Shown: positions 34,697 through 43,147 of the stretch, one piece after another
Position numbering within the stretch: the stretch's first letter is position 1
Layout of the letters: each line of letters opens with the position of its first letter
DNA from: Hyparrhenia diplandra
Lineage: Eukaryota > Streptophyta > Magnoliopsida > Poales > Poaceae
Length of the DNA: 64,000 nt
NCBI GenBank assembly: GCA_015847255.1
Contig: JADLZK010011588.1
Location: 124,001-188,000 of the forward strand
Direction: 5' to 3'
Notes under the pieces: model-generated
The model's input: only the letters and a program-made list of their open reading frames with translations
Told to the model about the DNA's origin: nothing
Databases searched by the model: none
Position numbers and translations under genes: made by a program

Positions 34697-34960
34697 GGCC
34701 TTGTTTGGTTATAGGGACTAGATACTAAATCTTAGTCCTATTTAGTTTCTAAATTACTAAATAAGAGGACTAATGGTTTATTTTTTTTAGCCTTATTTAG
34801 TCCTTAGTCAATTAGTCCATTAGTCTAAATTTTTTGGCCCATTTAGCCCATGTATAGTCTTTTGTGTAGCAAATTAGTCTCTTTAAGCAAACAACTTTGG
34901 GGATTAATATTCAGTGCCTATTTAATCTTATATATAGTCTCTAGCCAAAGAGGCCCTAAG
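34697..34960. mobile_element. MITE (~260 bp)
   Basis: GGCCTTGTTTGGTTATAGGG at the left and the inverse of TATAGTCTCTAGCCAAAGAGG at the right form terminal inverted repeats. The interior is made of ACTAAATTAG-type AT-rich text. It lies just upstream of the PPR gene. Confidence 0.7.
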
Positions 34961-35123
34961 AAATGAGAATCATGAAGTGACACATATATATACTATGAAA
35001 AAGACAAATTCTAGCAATAAACATGTTTATTGGTCGCCAAACTTTCAACTGCAATAAGAATGTTTATCAGCAAACGAAACTCATCATTCCCGGCGGCCGG
35101 GACAGAAGCAAGCCGGGCGAGAG

Positions 35124-36722
35124 ATGCCGAGCGATCGCTCTCGCCGCCGGGCGCTCCTTCTGCTCAACCTGCCCCGGCACGTCCCATACTCCCGCACGCT
35201 GCAGCAGCGCCTCTTCCTCATCGCGCAGCACCTCAGCCGCTCCCCGTCCCCGTCCCATTCTGTCATCCGCCGTGGCCTCGACCAGCTCCACGCGCAGCTC
35301 TTCCTCAACGGCTTCACCCACAAGCGCTTCCTCCTCGCCAAGCTCCTCTCCCTCGCCGCATCCGCCGCCGACCTCCCCGCGCAGAGTCGCTCTTCCTCCT
35401 CTCCGTGCCCCCCTCCCCGGCGTCCCCCACCCTCGCCAACCTCCTTCTCCGCGCCGCCGCCGCGTCAGGCGCCACGCCCGGCGCCCTGTTCGCGCTCTTC
35501 TCCCGCCTCGTGGGCTGCCACGGGCTGCGGCCCAACGCATTCACTTTCTCCACTCTCTTCTCGGCTCTCGCCCCCGCGGGCGCCGGGGGCGCTCCCTCAC
35601 GGCCGCGCCCCTCCACGCCCGCGCGCTCGCGGGCGGGATGCTGGCCCCGACCGGCGAGAGTGGGCATGTGATGACCAGCCTCGTCAACGTGTACGCGGCG
35701 GCCCGGCGGCTCGGGGACGCCCGTAAGGTGTTCGACGAAATATCAACCAGGACGGTGGCAGCATGGAACTGCATGCTCGCCGCGTACGTGAGGTGTGGCG
35801 GCGAGGTGGACGCCGCGCTGCGGTTCTTCGGTGACATGCCCAGGAGGGACGCGGTGGCGTGGACCACAGTGATCGGTGGGTGTGCCAATGCTGGGAGGGC
35901 AGCAGAGGCGGTGGAGCTGTTCTGGAGGATGAGAAAGGCGCGGGTCAAGGATGACACAGTGACCATGGTTGCCTTGCTGACAGCCTGTGCGGAGCTGGGT
36001 GACCTGGAGCTTGGGCGATGGGTGCATGCACGTGTGGACTTGGAAGGGTGGCAGCAGAGGACAGTGTTGCTGGACAATGCTCTCATCCATATGTATGTGA
36101 AGTGTGGTGCTGTGGATGATGCACGCCGCTTGTTTGGGATGATGCCAATGCGGAGCACTGTTTCTTGGACAACTATGATCTCGGGTCTTGCAATGCATGG
36201 TCACCCCAGGACGCGCTTGACTTGTTCCACAGAATGCAAGAACGTCCTGATGGTGCCACGCTGCTCGCAGTTCTGCGGGCGTGCAGTCTCGCAGGGAGGA
36301 TTGATGATGCACGGTGGTACTTTGAGAGCATGGAAAGAGTTTATGGGATAAATCCAGAGATACAGCACTATGGATGCATGGTTGACATGCTCTGTCGCTG
36401 GAGACAGTTGAATGAAGCACTTGAGCTTGCGGAAAAAATGCCATTCCAGCCAAACGAGGGTGCATGGGGTGCAATACTGAGTGGATGTAGAAGGGAGGGC
36501 AACCTTGAGCTTGCAGCTAAAGTGACTGATAGATTAGTTGAACTGCAGCCAGAACGAGCGGCTGGGCACCTAGTGCTGCTGTCCAACATGTATGCTGGTG
36601 TTGGACAGTGGGAGCAGGCTCGGATGGTGAGGGAAAGAGTAGCTGCACTGAATGCTGAGAAACCTGCTGGCAGAAGCTGGGTGAATGAGAACGAGTCCAG
36701 CATTGTGGTAGCACAAGAATGA
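35124..36722 (+). CDS. PLS-type PPR protein with E domain, copy 1, frame-broken
   Basis: The start ATG at 35124 opens MPSDRSRRRALLLLNLPRHV. The chain then carries PLS repeats (GLDQLHAQLFLNGFTHKRFL; VMTSLVNVYAAARRLGDARK; WNCMLAAYVRCGGEVDAALR; WTTVIGGCANAGRAAEAVEL; ALIHMYVKCGAVDDARRLF) and an E-type C-terminus ending AAGHLVLLSNMYAGVG...GRSWVNEN before stop at 36720-36722. No DYW domain follows. E-class PPR proteins take part in organelle C-to-U RNA editing. There are no introns. The reading frame changes near 35385 and 35590, and again near 36208-36222 (CACCCCAGGACGCG), so about 530 residues are spread over four frame segments. The second copy reads CACCCCCAGGAGGCG at the last site, showing the expected sequence. 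It converges on the membrane-protein gene. Confidence 0.85.
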
Positions 36723-38662
36723 GTCCAGCATATTGGTAGCACAAGCCCAACTGATTATCTGTGACTCAAAAGCAAAAGCCAAAAGGCCTTCAAAACATTT
36801 ATACCGCCATACTTGAAGTAGAACCGAAATTATTTGGTTGTCAGGTGTTGAGCCTTGACGTTTTCCTCAGAGCACTGGTGTAGGTGCAAATGGATTAGTC
36901 TTCAACAAATCTTCACCACCTTCAGATTGCCTGTGATACTAATGCACTCTTGTTCCTTTCCAGGTTAACACACATCCGTTGTTTTACATTCTTTTGTAGC
37001 ACTTACAGGGAAAATTGGTAGAAACAGTTTATTATATTGCAGTTCCAAGTTCCAACTACAAGTCTTGTTGTTGCAGGTCACCTCATTGTGACAACAATGA
37101 TGAAAAACCTACTCAAATCCTAACAGAAATACATACACAGGGACACCTAGTTCACCTAAAAAAAAAAAAAAGACAGTATCTGATATCAATCACCTATCCA
37201 ATATTAGACCTCTGGTGTTTGTTATTTTAAGTGTCGACAAGTTGCTACTGCATGACTCTAACTTCGTCATAATACTGAAATCAACTACTCGTTGATATCA
37301 GCAGGAGTGGAGGACTGTTTCCACTGTCACTCAAGAAGCAGGGTGAGGAGTTCGCCTAACCCTGCTTGCGTCCGGTTGCTTTGTTGCAAATTTGTCAAAA
37401 TGTAATCCCTTCATTCATATCCAGTAGTTGCTAGGTTTGCCTCCGGTAACTGTTTGGTTACCGTTGTATCTTGTTGTTTGAACTTTACTCTGCTTAATGA
37501 AAAACACGCAACGGCGTGGTCTCAAAAAAAACAAGTGCCAATGCCAATCGCAGCAGCAAGATGCCATGCAGCATGGATGTAGGGGGTCTCGGGGAAGCAA
37601 TCGTCGGCAATGAACAGTGCACCTCCCAGCAGAGATGACATTTTGTGCAGGTTATGTGCCATCCTGAGCTCTGGTTCAATTGATGCTCTTCTTGCAAATG
37701 AAACCTGGTTGTTTAGGATAGTTAGATTTCCAAACAAATTGTTTGGTGGATCTTGAAGTGTTCTCTTTAATCTAGACAAGATACATTGGACCATTTGGAT
37801 TACTTGCCTCCATCAATCCAGTGTGGACAGCTGAAACCATCAACGGCTGAAACGGCAGGAGCAATGCTGATGCTGCCATTAGTAATCTTGGGTTCTCAGT
37901 GCTAAGTGCTCTCGACAAACACTGCATGAAATACATAGTTGCCATGGCGGGTGAATCCCGACACTCTAACAATGGTACCTATCCTCAGTGCAAGGATGTG
38001 ATGACTTACCAGTGTGGTGGTAGCAATCATAGTGTAGTCAGCCCAGCGCAGAAACTTTCGGATTTCTCCTTTGGAAGAATGATACAAGCTCGAAGCTATT
38101 CCCACCCCAATCAATGAGTTCGCGTAGATAGCTGTGTTCAAGTTCTTCCTGCACCACCATGGCCTGTTAGTAGTAGTAGTAGAGTGTCTATGCTCAGCTG
38201 TCAGCAAACAAAGCATAGGCGCATCTTGTTTCAGGATCACGAGATGTGTCTTGCCTTGGAGCCTGCAGTCCAAGAACAATGAAGGGCAGAGAGGTGACGA
38301 CATTCGCAACAGTCTCACCAGCATGCTTGTCACCTGCTCAAAATGTAATGTTTTATACTATTAGTAGGTAGATATCGGCATATGGCGCCCTACTGTGGAC
38401 TAGCAGATGGCAGGATTTTCTACTGATGGAAGTTACCGTACATGTAATGGAGCAGTGGATGGGCTTCAAGCAAGAGGGTATCTGCTGCCATAGTCTTCTG
38501 CAGTTACAGAAGGCATCGGACAGTGGTTAGTGCACAAATGTTGTGTATGTTGACTAGTGGTTAACTACTGCAAATTTGCTCACCGGATCCGCAATCTTTG
38601 TTGTGTTGTACCACTACCACTCTTGTGGTGCTCACAAGTTGTTGAATCTACAACGGTGGTCC
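35519..38662. repeat. Recent segmental duplication, copy 1
   Basis: From about 35519 (CACGGGCTGCG) this stretch matches 61053-64000 in direct orientation with only scattered substitutions, and the match is still running at the window end. It covers most of the PPR gene and the convergent membrane-protein gene. The copies differ by small gene-breaking deletions in copy 2, a LINE fragment in copy 1 (37340-37531) and a rearranged patch in copy 2 (62319-62393). Confidence 0.93.
37340..37531 (+). mobile_element. 5'-truncated LINE 3' end inserted in the last exon of the membrane-protein gene
   Basis: Copy 2 of the duplication reads straight through AAGAAGCTTGTTACAAGTGC; copy 1 has 192 bp instead of TTGTTA. 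The insert ends TTAATGAAAAACACGCAACG...TCTC plus A8, matching in style the tail of the LINE at 43148-45449 (TTAATGAAAACGCGCC plus poly-A). There is no target duplication; six target bases were lost. Confidence 0.85.
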
Positions 38663-38771
38663 GGAGAGCTTCATCCGCACTTTGTGCCGGCTGGGATGGA
38701 TGGCCACCAAGCTGCACACCGTAGAGGCCATCCAAGACGGTAGAAGGGTTTCTACCATTCAGAGCTCCCAT
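37522..38771 (-). CDS. Multi-pass membrane protein, CREST-superfamily-like, copy 1
   Basis: Six exons on the minus strand: 38771-38584, 38497-38437, 38333-38255, 38148-38010, 37921-37808 and 37704-37522. Exon phases join well from exon 2 onwards. Conserved-looking segments are EAHPLLHYMYG, AGETVANVVTSLPFIVLGLQ, YANSLIGVGIASSLYH, LRWADYTMIATTTLCLSRAL, LMVSAVHTGLME and IHAAWHLAAAIGIGTC, with several hydrophobic helices. The pattern S-x3-H, a later Asp and H-x3-H resembles the CREST hydrolase/receptor superfamily; that assignment is my inference and I know no established function. Introns 3 and 5 use GC donors (AAG|GCAAGA, GAG|GCAAGT). Exon 1 (MGALNGRNPSTVLDG) is out of phase with exon 2 by one base. 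The LINE fragment replaces the last residues NKLLE by FF and a stop. A TATTTATC box and a 5' UTR intron (about 39076 to 38840) lie upstream. Confidence 0.8.
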
Positions 38772-39174
38772 CTGTCCTAATCCTGTTCCTGTCTAAAGTG
38801 ATGAAACGCTGCACTTCACTTACGCTCTTGAGCCCTGCAGGCAGGCAAGATGCAGTTGATTAACTTTGAGCAACAAGTACGCTCAATCATCTCTCAAACT
38901 AATCTTCACTCTTCAGCTGTACTATATCCTTTTTTTGATAAACAAAGGTCCTCTATTTTTTTTTTTGAAGGGTACAAAGGTCCTCTATTGTTCTAAGTAA
39001 ACTAACTAATGTGCTTTGCTAGGAGGATTGTAGGTGGTTAGATACGTACGAGAGAAGGTGAATGGTAGAAACCCACCTTGCTGGCTGCCGTGCGTGGTCT
39101 CCGCCCACCTCGGCGACCTCGCCACCGGTCGTCGCTGCCTGGGTGGCCGCGCGCGATCGGCCGGCAAGGAGGCT

Positions 39175-39182
39175 GATAAATA
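39175..39182 (-). promoter_or_regulatory. TATA-like box of the membrane-protein gene
   Basis: TATTTATC on the minus strand lies about 400 bp upstream of the start codon. A splice donor CAAG|GTGGGT at 39077/39076 and an acceptor CTGCCTGCAG near 38840 fit a 5' UTR exon and intron between them. Confidence 0.5.
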
Positions 39183-39189
39183 GGCATTG

Positions 39190-40265
39190 GCGTGAGCGCC
39201 GCACCGCGCCGCGCCGGGAGACGCCAAGAAATGGGAGCGATTATGCCGATTCCGAGGGGATCTTCCCTTGGCCTTTCACAAGCGGGGACAGACCTTTCTC
39301 TCGTACCGCCCGAATATTCTCGCCCGCCAGGCCGGTGGGTGCCGGGCTCATGGCAGCCATGGTGCGACAGGATGCTTTGCCGGCCCGTTAAGTGACGGAC
39401 GGGCCGAAAGGGGACCGGGTGGAACCAGAAGGCCTTGCCGCCTTGCAGTGAATCCTCCTCTTCTGTTCATCTGTTGTCCTCTCAAAAGACAGGAAAAAGA
39501 GCGAAATGGAGCCGGCTCGCTGCTGCGCCTGCAGGCCGCAGTCCCTTCACTTCACCTGGCAACGTTGGTTGCGCCTGCAGGCCGGCAAACCTGGAGGTGT
39601 CAGGTCACGCTTGGCCATGCCCGGCAGCGCATTGCTTCCCATCGGTAATTGTTGCGCCGGCAGAGTGCCAGGCTCTGCTCCTCGCAAGAGCCATCTGATC
39701 TGACCGATGCCTCCACGCTCGCTCGACGGCTCGAGCACACACACATCACAGCTCGTACTCCTAGGTCGCTTGGTATGTCAACTCGGCAACAGAAAAAAGT
39801 TGCTTGGCGTGGTAGTACAGTAGTGCTAGGATCTCTGTGTTTTGCTTGCCCAGGGCTCTGTTCTCACTTCTCAGCACGCGCTCTGTGTTTCCTTCAGTGG
39901 TGTGTGTTTCAATTCACATGAATGCCTTTGTCAGATCATCTCAGGACAGTTCTGTAGCAGTGGGTAGTCTAAGCAGCTGAATAAAACGACAAGATTCAAC
40001 CATTGAGCACAACGTCGGTACTCGGTACTCCTAGACGGCAGCTGCTCTAGAAGTCTAGATTGCGCGCTGTCCTGCATCGTTTCTGGGAAGAAAATCTCTA
40101 AGTTGTACGGCGTCTCATTTACTCCTACTAAGCTGCTGCTTCTTCTTCTTCTTACTCGAGGTGTGCGGCGTCTCGTTTACTCCTAGTAAGCTTCTTCTTC
40201 TTCTTACTGGAGGTAAATGTAAATCATCAGGTGTGGGAAAACATACTATGCTGAATGGAATGGAC
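39190..40265. other. Upstream region and intergenic DNA
   Basis: The first part is GC-rich promoter-side DNA of the minus-strand membrane-protein gene. GCCTGCAGGCCG-type palindromic text occurs near 39530 and 39570, and TTC/CTT microsatellites near 40135-40205. No gene is recognised. Confidence 0.4.
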
Positions 40266-40269
40266 AGCC

Positions 40270-40620
40270 CGCCTACGCATGACACAGGTTGAGGTCCTTC
40301 CCCTGCTTGATGGCGCACACGGGGCGGTGGTGCCGCTGAAGTTGCAGTCCACGTTGGCCTGCAGCTTGAGCTCCTTGTCCATGCCGCGAACGCGTTGGCG
40401 CAGGCCTCCCGCCACTCCTCCAGCAGCTGCGCCGACGCCGGCGACGACCGCCCGCTGCCGTCCGTAGACGACGCCGCCAACGCCGCGGGTGACGCGTCGC
40501 TGAAGACCGGGTCGTCGTCAGGCGACGACACAGACGAGGTGAGGCGAGCCATGCAGCGCTCGGGGTCAGACGCGAAGCGGGCGGGCATGGCTGCCTCCGC
40601 CCTCCTGGACCGAGAGGAGT
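40270..40620 (-). pseudogene. PP2C-type protein phosphatase gene fragment
   Basis: Across two or three minus-strand frames one reads SSPASAQLLEEWREACANAF, then MDKELKLQANVDCNFSGTT and a piece equivalent to CAIKQGKDL, the N-terminal part of a plant PP2C catalytic domain ahead of the usual NLGDSRAV motif, which is absent. The frame changes before MDKEL and again after SGTT (two extra C residues), and a stop follows soon after NLCHA. Metal-binding Asp motifs are missing. It is a truncated remnant, not a working phosphatase. Confidence 0.7.
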
Positions 40621-41217
40621 TGTGCGGAACACGGCGCCGTGGAGCACGCCGAGGCGGGAGGATGCGCTGCGGCCCAAGTACCCAATGGGTAACCCAACGA
40701 CCCACACTGGGTACCATAAATTAGTGGTTTGGCCCTATAGAATTTTAACACTAGAATTATCAAGTTGTGTAATGGATCCTTGGGTTGACCCAAGAAAATC
40801 TGCATCCCTACCAACATATACTCCATCTACTAGCTTTAAGATACGTCACATCATATTTTTGTCTAGTTTTTTTTCCTGACAACAGCATATTTTTGTCTAG
40901 TTGGACGAGAGAAGAGAAGAACGAGCAGCTCTCTCTTAAGATAGTCTTATGCAATGCACACACTCTATTGGCAGGGCGCAGTAGACGCAATGAGGGGCAG
41001 TGCAAGCACCCACATGCATAATAATCGTAGAACAAGTTCTATTCATAATTCATAATTGAGTATAACGATCGATCACCATGGAAACCGAACATCAGAGTTG
41101 TACTACAAGAAGATAAACACACGGAAAACAACCTGTAGCAAAAGCATTCCCATGCTTGCCTGCTCTTATTTTTTAGCTGTGCTGCACGCCACCCAAAGTA
41201 TGGGGAGAATGGCCATA
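40621..41217. other. Intergenic DNA, 3' flank of the RIP gene
   Basis: No gene is recognised. The right part serves as the 3' flank of the minus-strand RIP gene. Confidence 0.4.
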
Positions 41218-42965
41218 TTAGATAAATTCAAGTGTCCAGATTTGATTTAGGCCACCGTCGAAGGGCGCTGCCTTGAGGTATCCTGGGCTGTCCTTGTCTG
41301 CATCGATCACCAACCCGCTCTTCAGATTCTTGATGGACCCCTCATGGGTAAAGATCCAACGATGACGCACTGGATCGGAAGAGCAATACCCAGCTTGAAT
41401 GTAATTGTAACCACCAGCAAGTGACAGGCTTGCAAGTTCCAAGCATCCATCCAGCCACTGTATAGGCCGCACAGTACTGTCTGGGTACAGTCTCCACTGC
41501 TGCCATGGGTAGTCTTTCTGACAGTCTTCTGGATAAACACCATATTTGCCATTGTAATAGACGCACTTGTTACTTTCACCATGAATGTAGACGTCAACTG
41601 CACTGGTATTAGTGCTCTCCCAGGCTTGAAAGCTGGAATAACTGTTATCCTGAAGTGTCAGCTGCTCTGAAATTCCAGCAGCAGTCAAGGCTAGTCCACT
41701 GTGTCTATGGAACAGAGTTCCAGAGTCATCCATCTCCCACTGAACTGCGGATCCATCGACGGTGTCGCATTCATGTATCATCACGGTGCTTCCTGCCGTA
41801 TCACCAGATGCCGCCAGGCACTTCTCCATGGATACAATCCTACCATCCCTTTGGAAGTTCCAAAGCTGGTTCCTGAAGTCATTGCTCCTGCAGGTGAAGA
41901 GAATAACTGGGTTATTGTCGCGGTAAACAAATTCCTTCACATCAACGCATAGCCCATCTCTTCCTTTTATCTGACTTCTTGGGTCGGCCAAATGCTTGCA
42001 CGTGTCATCTTCCTCCAGACCAAACCTCACCATCTGCAGACGTGGATCAAGACATATCCCATCTCTGCCCATTATTTCGGATGCTGGGTCCACCAAACGC
42101 TTGCTTCTACCTTCCTCCAAAACAACAGACCGCACCATCCGCAGATGATGCGGTGGCTGACGACATTTGAACAGCATTAGAAACAAAGCCTTTATAACTG
42201 CTGATCGAACATTGTCAACCACTTCGCGGTCAATGCGAATAGGACGTTGGAACGCGAATACCTCGCTAGTTTGGATCTGTTCAGAGAGGGGTTCCCAGCT
42301 GTTCTCAAAATCAATCATACGTTGGCTAGGTCGAAATGAAGACTGTTGGAGGGTGTACGACTCTATCTCCCAATTCCGCACACCCTCTGCAACCATTTGG
42401 ATAACAACTAGAAGTGACCTTATATCTTCTGGTCTTCCATACTAGGCAGACCTAGGTTGATGTTAGCCCTATTTATGTGTCCTCGGCTCTCCATCTGCGC
42501 ATAGTTGGAAGATCTCCTTGTTGGTGAAGTCACAGCTGCATCTGTGAAGAGAAGCCGATCTGCCCCATCTGCAGCCTCCTCGAAGAAGTATCTTGTGTTA
42601 CCAATAAGATAACCAATGATGTAAACATTGGTCACATGACTCACATCGATAGCAAATGTTACACCTTGAGCTAAGCCTGCAACATTGATTTGAAGCAAGA
42701 TGTAACGTTCAGAATCACGCACAGATCCTGGCTCACGAAGTATCGGTATTCCTTCCCTGTACTCCCCGTGGCTTGTCAGGAGCTCTCGCAAGCGTGCAAT
42801 CATCACCCTGTAGGCATCAGTATCACCACTGCTGAGTGCAAAGCTTACAATTGGGTAAGTGGGAGCCCCAAATGCCGAAGTCGTATGAGATTGAACACCA
42901 GTCCACCAAATTGAAACGGCTAGCAACAGTATACTCCATGACATGAGCACATTTCCTCCCTTCAT
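41218..42965 (-). CDS. Ribosome-inactivating protein with A-type and B-type (ricin-B lectin) domains, frame-broken
   Basis: The minus strand encodes a hydrophobic leader (SWSILLLAVSIWW) after ATG 42965, followed by a RIP A-type N-glycosidase domain (PIVSFALSSGDTDAYRVMI; NVYIIGYLIGNTRYFF) and, in a second open frame from 42396, the helix AEGVRNWEIES that holds the family's catalytic Glu and Arg. Next come a linker with a Cys and two beta-trefoil ricin-B lectin repeats with QxW-like motifs (NQLWNF, QQWRLYP, HRWIF, NQIWTL). That is the type-2 RIP layout: depurination of 28S rRNA plus sugar binding, secreted or vacuolar. The two frames meet out of phase at about 42396-42425, inside the A domain just before the catalytic helix. 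The segment before that helix also looks short, so activity is doubtful. No introns are seen. A LINE sits about 180 bp upstream of the start codon. Confidence 0.85.
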
Positions 42966-43147
42966 ATTGATCAATGGCATCTGCATATACAACGAGACAT
43001 TCCAGATGATCAAAAACTATAGTTTACACTCAAAAATAAGCAAATTAGGCGTAAGAATATGTTACGGATCATGAAAAAGATATTAAGGGTCTCATTGGCA
43101 TAGTTTTAACTCTAGCGAGAATCATGAATACAATTAATCTAAATGCT

